A stretch of 64,000 nt of DNA from JBCDHN01 sp964351855 (GTDB lineage: Bacteria > Verrucomicrobiota > Verrucomicrobiia > Verrucomicrobiales > DEV007), in NCBI GenBank assembly GCA_964351855.1, contig CAYGQD010000006.1:9842-73841 (forward strand), written 5' to 3'. The notes beneath the pieces were generated by a model, which saw only the letters and a list, made by a program, of their open reading frames with translations, searched no databases and was not told the DNA's origin. Shown here in pieces: positions 27,054 through 36,259 of this stretch. Position 1 is the first letter of the stretch; every line of letters starts with the position of its first letter. A program made the translations under genes and the position numbers.

Positions 27054-27806
27054 ATGAATCTTCCTTCTACCGTCGCTGATGGCCGTCTTTTTCTGCAGAA
27101 ACGAGGAATTCCGGTGGGCGTGTTGAGCCTCCACTTTCTCATCGCCATTGGGGTCCTGTTTGTCGCGAGTTGGGGCTTTGTTAGCCTCAGTGAAGACGTG
27201 GTCGAGAATGAGGAGATCGTAAGAATCGACGCAGCGCTGGCCCATTTTCTCCATCAACGAACGACGACGTCAGGCATCGAGCGAATGCTGATGGCAACCC
27301 ATTTGGGTTCGGCCTTGGTGGTGGGATCGATCACCCTATTGCTGACGATCCTCTTCGTCTGGCGCAAAAAGTGGGAGCGGGTTTTTGAGTGCGTTAGTAT
27401 CGTGGGTGGTGGCATCGTTTTGAATCTGCTTCTCAAGATGGCATTTCATCGGCAGCGACCGGTCTTCGAAGATCCGATTGTGTCGCCTGAGAGTTTCAGC
27501 TATCCCAGCGGCCACACGATGGCGGCGACGTTGCTCTTCGGCTTTCTGGCGCTTCTCGCGATTCAAGGTGGAGGGAGCGTCTGGAAGAAAGGGGCTGAGG
27601 TGGCGGCTGCATTTGGGGTCATCGCACTGGTCGCCATGACCAGGATTTACCTGGGAGCCCACTTTCTCAGCGACGTCCTCGGGGGATTCGCCGCCGGGAT
27701 CCTTTGGATCGCTCTCTGCGTTAGCGGACTTGCCGTTTATCGGATGGCCAAGGAGCGTCAGGCCAACGCGCCGCTCGATGATTCCAATGAAGCCGAATCT
27801 CCGTAA
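27054..27806 (+). CDS. PAP2-family membrane lipid phosphatase
   Basis: A 250-residue polytopic protein with the three phosphatase motifs: KMAFHRQRP (motif 1, K-x6-RP), YPSGHTMA (motif 2, catalytic support His) and TRIYLGAHFLSDVLGG (motif 3 with nucleophile His). Six helices are apparent. The layout resembles PgpB/undecaprenyl-pyrophosphate phosphatases. Likely substrates are phosphatidylglycerol phosphate or undecaprenyl pyrophosphate, which would suit the nearby MprF and penicillin-binding proteins. It is 84 bp after the PH-domain gene. Confidence 0.9.
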   Translation: MNLPSTVADGRLFLQKRGIPVGVLSLHFLIAIGVLFVASWGFVSLSEDVVENEEIVRIDAALAHFLHQRTTTSGIERMLMATHLGSALVVGSITLLLTILFVWRKKWERVFECVSIVGGGIVLNLLLKMAFHRQRPVFEDPIVSPESFSYPSGHTMAATLLFGFLALLAIQGGGSVWKKGAEVAAAFGVIALVAMTRIYLGAHFLSDVLGGFAAGILWIALCVSGLAVYRMAKERQANAPLDDSNEAESP

Positions 27807-27861
27807 GGAAAATGGGCGTAGCGGTGCTTTGACGGTAGCTGCCATCGGCATCGTTTTTGGC
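27802..27861 (+). pseudogene. Possible relic of a KUP potassium transporter N-terminus
   Basis: The frame reads RKENGRSGALTVAAIGIVFG (27802-27861) and then D-M, matching the start of KUP family transporters (ALTLAALGIVFGDIGTSP-like). After Gly-Asp the similarity stops abruptly and there is no GTSPLY continuation. It overlaps the PAP2 stop codon in another frame. The match is short, so chance is possible. Confidence 0.3.
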
Positions 27862-27917
27862 GATATGGAAGGCCACGGCGAACAACATGAGGACGAAAGA
27901 CCGTGCTAGTGTTGCAA

Positions 27918-29270
27918 TCATGAGGCCGACTCCTGCGGGTCGTTGTAATTGGGATCATCGTTTTCAACTTCGTGCACTTTGAGGAAAAACTTCTCGCCGA
28001 CGAAGACCAAAGCAAGCCCGATCAAAGAGGCCCAGATGACGAGCATGTCCGAATGTAGTTTGACCCAGACGAAGGCACCGAGCACGGCTAGGTCAAGCAC
28101 GATAGCGGTGATGAGGATGGCGGGGTTGGCGTCCACATCCTTACGTAGGTGCCTCAACACACCCCAGTGGATGCCGATATCCATAATGATGTAGAAGATC
28201 GCACCAAGAGAAGCGATGCGGCTGAGATCAAAGAAGATCGTCAATATTATGGCGATGGCCACGGTATAGATGAGCGTGTGCATCTGGAGCCCGCCTGGCA
28301 ATTTGAAGTGGCGGTGCGGCACCAATTGCATCGTGGTGAGCATGGACAACATGCGGGAGACGGCGAAGACACTGGCGATCACGCCGGAGACCGTGGCGAT
28401 GATGGCGAAGCCGACAGTGAACCAGAGACCGTATTGCCCGAATGCCGGGCGCGAGGCCTCGGCCAGCGAATAGTCTTTCGCCTTGACGATCTCGTCGATC
28501 GATAGATTAGCCCCCACGGCCATGGCGATGAGCACGTAAAGGATCGTGCAAATGGAGATGGAAATAATGATCGCCCGTCCGACGTTTTTCTCGGGATCTT
28601 TCAACTCGCCGCCGCTGTTAGTGATGGTGGTGAAACCTTTGTAGCCGAGAATGCCAAGCGCGACCGCGCCGAGGAAGCTGGCGGCACCGGTCTGCTCCGG
28701 CACTGCGGCCACGCTCTGGAAATCCAAACCGGACGCCCAGAGGCCACCTCCGGCGAGCACGACGAGCCCGGCTATTTTGACGAAGGCGGTGAAGAAGGAA
28801 AACGATTGGATGAATTTGTTGCTTAGTAGATTCACCCCAAAGGCGAATAGCAACAAGCCTGCTCCGAGTGCCGGTATGAGCCAATCGAAGCCCTCGGCGT
28901 CGATGAGCTGGAGCGTGTAGGTGCCGAAAGTGCGTGCGACGAGGCTCTCGTTGATGATCATGGAAAAATACATGAGCAAGGCGAGCGCCCCCGTGGCCAG
29001 ACTCTTGCCGTAGGCCTGTTGCAAAAACATGGCGATGCCCCCGGCCGAAGGATAGGACTGCGCCATCTTTACATAAGAGTATGCGCTAAAACCCGCGATG
29101 ACGGCCGCCACAAAAAAAACCAGCGGGAACCAGGTACCCGCCAGTTCAGCGATCTTCCCGGTCAGGGCGAAGATGCCCGCACCGATCATCACGCCGGTTC
29201 CCATAGAGACGGCACCCCAGAGTTTGAGGCTACCCTTTTCATAATTGGAGGAGTTGTCGTCAGACATCAT
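27918..29270 (-). CDS. APC-superfamily amino acid permease
   Basis: A 450-residue transporter with about 12 hydrophobic helices. TM1 carries MGTGVMIGAGIFALTG, the substrate/sodium loop signature of APC permeases, and TM6 has FLGAVALGILGYKGF. The C-terminal tail is charged. The substrate is probably an amino acid; specificity cannot be read. Two adjacent ATG codons (29270 and 29267) are possible starts. The glutaredoxin-MauE gene lies just upstream on the same strand (19 bp gap), suggesting co-transcription. Confidence 0.88.
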   Translation of the reverse strand: MMSDDNSSNYEKGSLKLWGAVSMGTGVMIGAGIFALTGKIAELAGTWFPLVFFVAAVIAGFSAYSYVKMAQSYPSAGGIAMFLQQAYGKSLATGALALLMYFSMIINESLVARTFGTYTLQLIDAEGFDWLIPALGAGLLLFAFGVNLLSNKFIQSFSFFTAFVKIAGLVVLAGGGLWASGLDFQSVAAVPEQTGAASFLGAVALGILGYKGFTTITNSGGELKDPEKNVGRAIIISISICTILYVLIAMAVGANLSIDEIVKAKDYSLAEASRPAFGQYGLWFTVGFAIIATVSGVIASVFAVSRMLSMLTTMQLVPHRHFKLPGGLQMHTLIYTVAIAIILTIFFDLSRIASLGAIFYIIMDIGIHWGVLRHLRKDVDANPAILITAIVLDLAVLGAFVWVKLHSDMLVIWASLIGLALVFVGEKFFLKVHEVENDDPNYNDPQESAS

Positions 29271-29289
29271 TCAACTGGTGTTCTGCAAA

Positions 29290-30027
29290 TTAGAGGACTT
29301 TGACCAGCATCCAAATGGCCATGGCCATCATCATGAGGTTTTCGGTCAGCGAAATAAAGCCGAGCGGTACGCTGCTGTCGCCGCCGACACAGGCGCACTT
29401 GAGATCACGCTTCTCAATGTAAACGGCTTTAAATACAGAGACCGTTCCGATTGTGCTGGCCAGCAGCACGATCGGGGCGACGACCCATGTGAAGAGTCCG
29501 GCGATCATGAGAATCCCGCCGCCAGCCTCAATGAATGCGTAGAGATAGGCGTAGGGCACATATCGCTGCGCAAGGAGGTCATACTGGACGAAGCCCGTCG
29601 CGTATCCTTTGAGATCCTGAAGTTTTTGGATGCCGAGCGCACACATGCTAAATGCGATGAACAGCTCCGCCACCCGTATGATAGGCAGGCTGCCGAGCAC
29701 GTACCAAGTGGTGGTCAAAGCCATCAGGAAGGTGACTGAGAAAATGGCGATGATTGGACGGTAAGTTTCCCCTTCCCTGGGATCGGGACCGAGGCCGAGG
29801 TGCTCGCGCAAATCGTCGTAGCCGCCGATGCGCTCGCCTTCGACGAAAATTTGCGGCGTTTCGTCGACACCGTTTTCGGTTTTGTATTGCTGGTTCGCCT
29901 CCATTGTTTCGAGGTGATGGTCAGTCACCAGGAAACCGTTTCGCTTAAGGAGGTCGAGTGCCTTGATTCCCCATGGGCAGAGATGATCCGGCGTCACCAT
30001 TCGGTAGATTGTCGCTTTTTGACTCAT
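29290..30027 (-). CDS. Fusion: glutaredoxin - MauE-like membrane domain
   Basis: 245 residues. Residues about 1-80 are a glutaredoxin-like domain with HLCPWGIKALDLL (Cys17, single-Cys CPWG active site) and the Grx TVxxxP-equivalent DETPQIFVEGERIGGYDDL. Residues about 88-245 are a four-helix MauE/DoxX-like domain with AYLYAFIEAGGGILMI and the cysteine pair KCACVGG near the last helix. MauE-type proteins help disulfide formation in exported proteins or interact with quinone-linked redox. The fusion points to electron or disulfide transfer across the membrane (inference). Confidence 0.85.
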   Translation of the reverse strand: MSQKATIYRMVTPDHLCPWGIKALDLLKRNGFLVTDHHLETMEANQQYKTENGVDETPQIFVEGERIGGYDDLREHLGLGPDPREGETYRPIIAIFSVTFLMALTTTWYVLGSLPIIRVAELFIAFSMCALGIQKLQDLKGYATGFVQYDLLAQRYVPYAYLYAFIEAGGGILMIAGLFTWVVAPIVLLASTIGTVSVFKAVYIEKRDLKCACVGGDSSVPLGFISLTENLMMMAMAIWMLVKVL

Positions 30028-30269
30028 CAGTTTTTCGTTTCAGCATGGGTTTTGCAGAATACATGCCAAGGCTCACCGCAGGCTACCAATGCGGGGCGCG
30101 GGAAGCGACCTTGCAGAAAGACATCCCTTGGCGGTGGCCATTCGTGCAATTTGCAAGTTATTGGAAAAAAGTGACAAAGAAAGTGGCCAAGGTCTGAGAC
30201 CCTGTCCTCATGGAACTGGCGGTCGTGCTTCACGAATGTTTGCGTGTTTGAGATTCCGGTTGGGTGCGA
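30028..30269 (-). other. Spacer between glutaredoxin-MauE and transglycosylase genes
   Basis: About 240 bp on the upstream side of the Grx-MauE gene. Short open frames here have no family features. It probably holds the Grx-MauE/permease promoter. No stem-loop stands out. Confidence 0.35.
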
Positions 30270-31409
30270 TCAGCCGGAATGGGAATGCACCGCATGTCCA
30301 CCAGCGCCTGTGTTAGGTCCTGGCATCGCTCCCGAGCCGGTTTCCGCTTCCTGCGAATGGTCTTCTGCCTGACCATAAACCGGGTGTGGATAGTCCGGAC
30401 GGTTCTCAACGTCGGCGAGGACGCGATTGACGGCCTTCTGGGCCGCCGCCTGTAGCTTGGAATTGACCGACGTGTGGATCGTGAAGCTATCCGTGCTCAG
30501 ATTCCGCTCCGAAAGCAAGTCCCCGGCTTCGCTCAGAATTTGCCGAAGCAGATACTGCGGCCGGGTTCCTCGCTGTTCCGGCGGGAGGATTCCCAGCCCC
30601 TCGGTGGATAGCGCGGTGGCTGCAGTTGGAGTGAGATAGCCCATCTGCACCATTCGTATCACCGTGCGATCACGGGCGGCCAGAGCCAGTTCAGGGGAAA
30701 CAAAGGGTGAGTAGGCGCTAGGCCGCTTGATGACCGCGCAGAGGAGGGCCACTTCACTGACCGTGAGTTCACGCAGATCCTTATCAAAGTAGCCGCGAGC
30801 GGCAGCTCCCATTCCCCAGAAACCGCTCCCCAGATAAACTTGGTTTACGTAATATTCTAAGATCGTATCTTTGTCATAAGCCGCTTCGATGCGGCCCGCC
30901 AGGAACACCTCGATCAATTTGCGACCGAACGTTCGCCCCTCCAATTGACAGATGCCGCGGGCCACCTGCTGGGTGATGGTGCTGCCACCCTGCCGAATCC
31001 GGCCGGACTTCAGATTCACCACGGCTGCTCGGAGGATTCCCTTGAGGTCAAACCCGCCATGATCATAGAACCGGGAATCCTCGGTGGCCGTGAGCGCTTC
31101 GATCAGGTAAGGTGGATAGTCCTCCTTTCGGACCGGCTTACGATCCTGAATAAAGAGTCGGCCCAGCGATTCTCCATCGGCACCGATAACATCGCAACCA
31201 GCTTGCGGGTTATGAAGCAGGGACAAATCATAGGACTGAACGTGATGGTTTAACTTGTGAACATAGTAGGCGACGACGCCTCCGCAGACCCCTAGCACGA
31301 AGGAGATCAGTGAGCACCAGACGATGACGCGGGGTCGGCGCAGGCTTTTGCGCTTCGGTTGCTGGTGCCGAGGTAAGTAGATAATGGTAGAGACCGGGTG
31401 ATTCTTCAT
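30270..31409 (-). CDS. GT51 peptidoglycan transglycosylase with vestigial transpeptidase
   Basis: 379 residues: basic cytoplasmic tail, one TM (about 28-50), then the GT51 domain. Catalytic Glu110 is in TATEDSRFYDHGG, followed by RQGGSTITQQVARG, KLIEVFLAGRIE and YVNQVYLGSGFWGMGAAARGYF. It polymerises lipid II glycan strands. After the linker only the start of a penicillin-binding domain remains (FTIHTSVNSKLQAAAQKAV), and the protein ends in a Gly/His-rich tail without SxxK, SxN or KTG. It is thus a monofunctional-like enzyme derived from a class A PBP. A class B PBP gene lies 33 bp upstream and may supply transpeptidation. Confidence 0.9.
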   Translation of the reverse strand: MKNHPVSTIIYLPRHQQPKRKSLRRPRVIVWCSLISFVLGVCGGVVAYYVHKLNHHVQSYDLSLLHNPQAGCDVIGADGESLGRLFIQDRKPVRKEDYPPYLIEALTATEDSRFYDHGGFDLKGILRAAVVNLKSGRIRQGGSTITQQVARGICQLEGRTFGRKLIEVFLAGRIEAAYDKDTILEYYVNQVYLGSGFWGMGAAARGYFDKDLRELTVSEVALLCAVIKRPSAYSPFVSPELALAARDRTVIRMVQMGYLTPTAATALSTEGLGILPPEQRGTRPQYLLRQILSEAGDLLSERNLSTDSFTIHTSVNSKLQAAAQKAVNRVLADVENRPDYPHPVYGQAEDHSQEAETGSGAMPGPNTGAGGHAVHSHSG

Positions 31410-31442
31410 TGGCTTGGGTGCCGTTCATTTCGAGACGATGCC

Positions 31443-33419
31443 CTAGTTCCCCGAAAAGATTCTCTCCAACCAAGAAGGACGAACGTTCCGTTCAACTGGT
31501 TGAGCCTGGATCGGGGGAGGAAGTTTCGCCACGGGCGTGGCACGGACCTCTCGCTGGCTCGGCCTTTCGGGCGGACTCGGGGCCGGACTCGGAGGTGAAA
31601 TGTGATAGGTGTCCGGATCGGCATAAACGCTCCGCAGCCACTCCCCCGCCAACGGTGCCGCATCCACTCCGCCGAAGAGGTTCTCACCCTCGGCTCCCTC
31701 GCAGACCACGGCGAAAGCCAGGAACGGATCGCGCGCGTCCACAAAGCCGATGAACCACGCCAGGGTGCGCTCTTGCCCACTCTTGCTCCATTGCGCCGTG
31801 CCCGTCTTGCCAGAAACGAGCGGCCAGTCCATCCGCGCCTTCCGGCCCGTCCCGCGTGCATCATTCACGACGGATTGCATTCCGTTCCTCACCTTCTTCA
31901 GATCGTCGTGCGAGTAGGCGAATTGATCACTTCGGCTGATCGAACTAATCTGAACTACCTGCGCATCCACGGCGGTGGTTTGCACCTGGCGAACCACGCG
32001 TGGGATCGGCAGGAACGATCCATTGGCGAACCCGGCCGCGACCATCGCCATTTGCAGGGGAGAAACCAGCACCTCACCCTGACCGATGGCCAGATTAGCC
32101 AGCCCATGCGGCGACGTCACACGTTCAGGCATCGTTCCTCCGGAGAGCCCGTCCAACCCCATCGGCGGCTTCCTGCCCAGACCGAAGGCCCCGGCCGCCG
32201 TGAGGATCGGGTTTCCCCCGGTATCCAGAGCGGCCTGGTAAAACCACGTGTTGGTGGACCGCATCAGAGCGGTCTCAACATCGTAGTCACCATACTCGTC
32301 GTCATTCCAGTTGTGGAAGTCCCGGCCCGCGATACTCAAGACCGGCCCGCAGCGATACCGCAAGGACGCACCGCGTGACGCACGGCTCCCCAGTGCGGCC
32401 AGAGCCACGATGGGCTTGAAGACGGAACCCGGGGGATAGCTTGCTCCATAGGCACGCGGAAAGAAGGGATCTCCGGGAGCTTGAAGGAGTTCACCATACG
32501 CCTCCGTGGAGATTCCCGGAACGAACTGGTTCGGGTTGAAGCCCGGATGAGACGCCAGCACCAACAGATCGCCGGTCATCGCATCCATTACCACGAATGC
32601 GCCCGGGCGGCCAGCCTTGGCCAGGATTCCCTCCGCCAGCTGCTGCATCTTCGCGTCCAGCGTCAGAACGATCGTTTTTCCGGGGCGTGGTGAGCGGATG
32701 ATTTGCTCGCGGGACACCGCCCCATTCGAGGAATAAATCATACTGAGCAGCCCGTCTTCCCCGGTAAGTTCCCGGTTCATGATTTTCTCCAGGCCAGATC
32801 GCCCCTCCAGCCGACACCAGAGCGGCTCCTCGGCGCTCATCGGGCCGAACGGCTCCGGCTCGCTCCGGGAGACATAGCCGATGAGATGAGAAGCCGTTGC
32901 TTCCAGCGGATAGTCTCGCAAGTGGAGCGTCTGATGAATCAGGCCCGCCTCCGGGAATTCTTTCATGAGCTGCAGAAGGCTGCCGGGATCCATCGGCGCA
33001 GAGATCGCAAGCGGTAGGGCACGCCGATTGCCCCAGTGGTCACGCAGTTGACTTGGGCTGGGAAGTTCCAGCGCCGGGAATCGGTCACTCGCCGCGCCCA
33101 TCGCCCGCAAGCGCTCGCTCACCAGGTCGATCGCCTCATCCTCGCTGCCCCCTTTGGCTCCCGTCATGCGGATCAGTGCCCGCACGTGGCTCCGGTTTCC
33201 CGCCATCACCTCACCGTTGCGGTCGATGATCAATCCTCTCGGGGCAGGAATGATAAACAAGTGGGTCTCCGAAGCGGCATCCGTGAGGATCGGCGCCCGG
33301 ACCGGCATCTCGCTGGCGACCATTGCTCCGGTCGCGAACACGATCGGGTAAAGGGCCAACCCTAAGCGTCGAACGAGAATGACGGATAGACGGTCAAACG
33401 CATGAGATTCGTTTTCCAT
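31443..33419 (-). CDS. Class B penicillin-binding protein (PBP2/MrdA-like transpeptidase)
   Basis: 658 residues: short cytoplasmic tail, one TM (about 18-38), a pedestal domain with PAPRGLIIDRNGEVMAGN, then the transpeptidase. Active-site motifs are S332-V-F-K335 (PPGSVFKPI), S388-T-N390 and K538-T-G (SGKTGTAQW). The C-terminus is Pro-rich (PPSPAPSPPERPSQ). It cross-links peptidoglycan, probably with the downstream GT51 enzyme encoded next to it. A copy of the recurrent 20-bp element lies 35 bp upstream of the ATG. It also resembles FtsI/SpoVD-type PBPs; elongation versus division cannot be told. Confidence 0.92.
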   Translation of the reverse strand: MENESHAFDRLSVILVRRLGLALYPIVFATGAMVASEMPVRAPILTDAASETHLFIIPAPRGLIIDRNGEVMAGNRSHVRALIRMTGAKGGSEDEAIDLVSERLRAMGAASDRFPALELPSPSQLRDHWGNRRALPLAISAPMDPGSLLQLMKEFPEAGLIHQTLHLRDYPLEATASHLIGYVSRSEPEPFGPMSAEEPLWCRLEGRSGLEKIMNRELTGEDGLLSMIYSSNGAVSREQIIRSPRPGKTIVLTLDAKMQQLAEGILAKAGRPGAFVVMDAMTGDLLVLASHPGFNPNQFVPGISTEAYGELLQAPGDPFFPRAYGASYPPGSVFKPIVALAALGSRASRGASLRYRCGPVLSIAGRDFHNWNDDEYGDYDVETALMRSTNTWFYQAALDTGGNPILTAAGAFGLGRKPPMGLDGLSGGTMPERVTSPHGLANLAIGQGEVLVSPLQMAMVAAGFANGSFLPIPRVVRQVQTTAVDAQVVQISSISRSDQFAYSHDDLKKVRNGMQSVVNDARGTGRKARMDWPLVSGKTGTAQWSKSGQERTLAWFIGFVDARDPFLAFAVVCEGAEGENLFGGVDAAPLAGEWLRSVYADPDTYHISPPSPAPSPPERPSQREVRATPVAKLPPPIQAQPVERNVRPSWLERIFSGN

Positions 33420-33719
33420 GATACCTCAGCATCGTCACTATCGGGCCTCCGCGCTATGGGGCTTAACCCTACCATGGCCACGCATGGTGATTCGCTGGCG
33501 CAGAGTGTTGATTTCTTCATCGTGTTCTCAAGGTTCTCGGCAAGGAACTGGATATAGGGAAGCGGTTTGTCGGCACCGTCATCGTTGTTTCTTTATCAGA
33601 CATGCTACCGTTTCACCTTCCGCAGCCGCTGCCGATCTCTCCGATTCGGGCTGGGTTCTGCATCAACTCGCCTTGGCTGAGGGATTCTTTTCAGGTTAGG
33701 GGTATTCACCCGTGTGGAC
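33420..33719. other. Spacer between PBP and P-type ATPase genes
   Basis: A 300-bp region without a gene. It contains the 20-bp element for the PBP gene (33454-33473) and, at about 33694-33713, a weaker resemblance (GGGGTATTCACCC). Nothing else recognisable. Confidence 0.5.
33454..33473 (-). promoter_or_regulatory. Recurrent 20-bp element, copy 1
   Basis: On the minus strand it reads GGTAGGGTTAAGCCCCATAG and lies 35 bp before the PBP ATG. It matches the element at 41827 and 42287 at 17 of 20 positions. Probably an alternative-sigma promoter part or operator. Confidence 0.65.
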
Positions 33720-35612
33720 TCACAGATCATGAATGACCTTGGGTGGGAAGGCTGCTCGCAAGGCATTCAGGACGGCCAGGACATCAATGACTTCCTGGGC
33801 GATGGCACCGCTCACGGGACTGAGATGACCACTGGCGGCGAGTAGCATTCCGATGATGCTGAGCGCCATTCCCCCAAGGGCGCTTTGCAGGGCGATGTTT
33901 CGCATCCGGCGGCTGATATGCATGAATTCGTCCACGCGGGTGAGCGAATTATCCATGATGACGACGCCGGCGGCTTCGGCCGTGACATCGCTGTTTTGAC
34001 CAATCGAAATACCGACGGTGGCGGCCATCATCGCCGGGGCGTCATTGATCCCGTCACCGACATAGAGTGTCTTGGCTTGCGTGGTTTCGTGACGCACAAT
34101 GGCGAGTTTCTGCTCGGGGCTTTGCTCGGAAAAAACTTCTTCGATGCCCACCTGCTCGGCAAGATAATGGACTTCGGAATCCCGATCGCCGGAGATGATC
34201 ATCATGCGTTGGAATTGGTGTTTCGGCCCGAGGTGTTGAATGAGGGAACGGCCTTCTGCCCGCGGAGCATCTCGCAGTCGGAACGTGGCCGCGACGTGAC
34301 CGTCGATCACGATGACGCATTCCAGACCTCCACGGACCGCTGGCAAATGCTCGGCACCGGGAAGGTTTTGCGAGGCGAGTTTACTGCGACTGGTGATCTG
34401 GACTTGGCGGCCGGATACCGTCCCCTGTAGGCCTTGACCCGGCGCTTCATTCACCCGGGTCGAATCCCGCGTCGGGATGCCCTCCGCTTTTGCTTCTGCC
34501 AGGATCGCTCGCGCCAAGGGATGGCGGGAATAGACTTCGAGACTTGCCGCGAGGGCGAGAACTTCCTTTTGTTCGAAGCCCGGGGCGATGATCTGCTCGG
34601 TCAGGCTCGGTTCCCCATAGGTGAGCGTCCCGGTTTTGTCGAAAATGGCAACGCGGCAATCCGCGATCTGTTCCAGCGCCACGGGGTTCTTGACGATGAT
34701 CGAGCGCCGAGCGCAGAGAGAGATCGAGCCGATAATGGCAATCGGAATTCCGATCAACAAGGGGCAGGGAGTGGCGATCACCAGCACGGCCAGAAAGCGC
34801 ACCGCCTCGCCACTAATGAGCCAAGCCAGCAACGCTACGGTGACGGCGACCGGCGTGTAGATCGCGCCGAGTTTGTCGCCCAAGCGTCGAAGCCGCGGTC
34901 GAGTCTGCTCGGACTCGCGCATGACTTCCATGATCTTCGCGTAACGCGAATCCGCAGCCAGCTTCGTTGTGCGAATGGTCAACGCGGACCCGCCATTAAT
35001 CGCACCGGAAATGACGGCGGACCCGGAGGTCTTGGTGATTTGGAAGGGTTCACCGGTCAGGTAAGACTCATCCATGGTACCATGTCCCTCGATGACCACG
35101 CCATCCACCGGGCAGATGTCATGGGGATAGATGGAAAGCGTGTCGCCGACCGCGACATCTGCCAGGGCCACATCGACAAGGCCGGTCTCCGTCTTGCGGT
35201 GGGCGATGGAGGGCATTCGCTTCGCCAAGGCCGCGAGGACCGATGAAGCACTGCGCAGCGCATAACTCTCCAGGGCTCCACCACCCGCTAACATCAGAAC
35301 GATGATGGAGCCCGCGAGGTATTCGCCCAGCAAAATCGAGGTAATGATGGAGATCCCGCCAAGCAGATCGGAGCCAAACTCACGCTTGAGCAGCTTCAGC
35401 AGCAAGTCGTAGAGCATGGGCAGACCGCCAACGAAAAGGGCGATGAACAGTGGCAAGTTCTGCCCGGTTGGCGAGGTGTTGAAACCAAAGCGCAGCACCA
35501 GATGCACCGCGATGCAAGTGAGGCTGAGCACCGCAAGGATGGTGGAGCGATGCTGCCACCCCCAGACGAGGGCCGCCGTGTTTTTTCGCGATGGTGACTT
35601 CTGGTGTTTCAT
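33720..35612 (-). CDS. Heavy-metal P-type ATPase, TPC-motif class
   Basis: 630 residues, a complete P1B ATPase without an N-terminal metal-binding domain. Actuator loop TGEP at 187-189, phosphorylation site D325KTGT, SRHPLA block, hinge GDGINDAP. The membrane metal site is ATPCPLLIGIP (Cys283), the TPC form rather than the CPC of copper or zinc pumps; TPC-type pumps have been linked to nickel or iron. About eight helices. The substrate is therefore a transition metal, not certain which. No metal regulator gene is adjacent. Confidence 0.9.
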   Translation of the reverse strand: MKHQKSPSRKNTAALVWGWQHRSTILAVLSLTCIAVHLVLRFGFNTSPTGQNLPLFIALFVGGLPMLYDLLLKLLKREFGSDLLGGISIITSILLGEYLAGSIIVLMLAGGGALESYALRSASSVLAALAKRMPSIAHRKTETGLVDVALADVAVGDTLSIYPHDICPVDGVVIEGHGTMDESYLTGEPFQITKTSGSAVISGAINGGSALTIRTTKLAADSRYAKIMEVMRESEQTRPRLRRLGDKLGAIYTPVAVTVALLAWLISGEAVRFLAVLVIATPCPLLIGIPIAIIGSISLCARRSIIVKNPVALEQIADCRVAIFDKTGTLTYGEPSLTEQIIAPGFEQKEVLALAASLEVYSRHPLARAILAEAKAEGIPTRDSTRVNEAPGQGLQGTVSGRQVQITSRSKLASQNLPGAEHLPAVRGGLECVIVIDGHVAATFRLRDAPRAEGRSLIQHLGPKHQFQRMMIISGDRDSEVHYLAEQVGIEEVFSEQSPEQKLAIVRHETTQAKTLYVGDGINDAPAMMAATVGISIGQNSDVTAEAAGVVIMDNSLTRVDEFMHISRRMRNIALQSALGGMALSIIGMLLAASGHLSPVSGAIAQEVIDVLAVLNALRAAFPPKVIHDL

Positions 35613-35721
35613 CTGGGCCGGCTGATCACGGGTGAGGAAACCGCTTCATTTCGCTCAACCTGACTTATGAGGCAACTATCGACGTAATCCAACTCCGTAT
35701 TTCCCATTTTCCGATCGTGAA

Positions 35722-36216
35722 TCAACGATTCATTTGCCAGATGGAGAAGTTTAAGGCAGCGGCAAAGGTCACCCAGAGAAGGTAAGGCAGCATCAGGAGC
35801 CCGGCGGACGTTTTCACCCTCCAGAAGGCCAGAAGGGTCAACGCGATCATCACCCACAGCAGCGCGATCTCGGCAAAGGCGAGGCTGACGAGATGAAAGC
35901 CGAAGAACAAGGGCGTCCAGAGAGCGTTGAGCATCCATTGGACCAGAAAAAGTCCCAGGGGAAAGCGTTGTGCCTTCCACCCGCCTTGACGCCAGACCAG
36001 CCAGGCGGCGGTGGCCATCAAGATGTAAAGCACAGTCCACGCCGGTGCGAAAACCGATGCGGGAGGGTTCCATGTCGGTTTATTCAGCCCCGCATACCAT
36101 CCGTCTGTGGTAACGAAGACGGCACCGGCTGAGGCCGCGAAGCAGAGCGCGAGCCACCCGATGTATCCAAGAGCCTGACTCGTGGGGCGTTCGCGTGTGA
36201 GTGTGGAGCTTATCAT
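35722..36216 (-). CDS. tspO: TspO/MBR-family tryptophan-rich sensory protein
   Basis: A 164-residue five-helix membrane protein. Diagnostic blocks are GWYAGLNKPTWNPPASVFAPAWTVLYILM and LNALWTPLFFGFH, with many Trp residues. TspO binds porphyrins and affects tetrapyrrole levels and stress responses. It lies alone between the P-type ATPase and the small ORF upstream of it, all on the minus strand. Confidence 0.92.
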   Translation of the reverse strand: MISSTLTRERPTSQALGYIGWLALCFAASAGAVFVTTDGWYAGLNKPTWNPPASVFAPAWTVLYILMATAAWLVWRQGGWKAQRFPLGLFLVQWMLNALWTPLFFGFHLVSLAFAEIALLWVMIALTLLAFWRVKTSAGLLMLPYLLWVTFAAALNFSIWQMNR

Positions 36217-36259
36217 ACTAGCATTAGGGCAAAGGGTTTGGCTTCGGGAGAGGACTCAT

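Noticed and set aside
33694..33713. Another copy of the 20-bp element
   Set aside because: Only the GGGGT..TTCACC part matches, and it is about 280 bp from the next minus-strand start.
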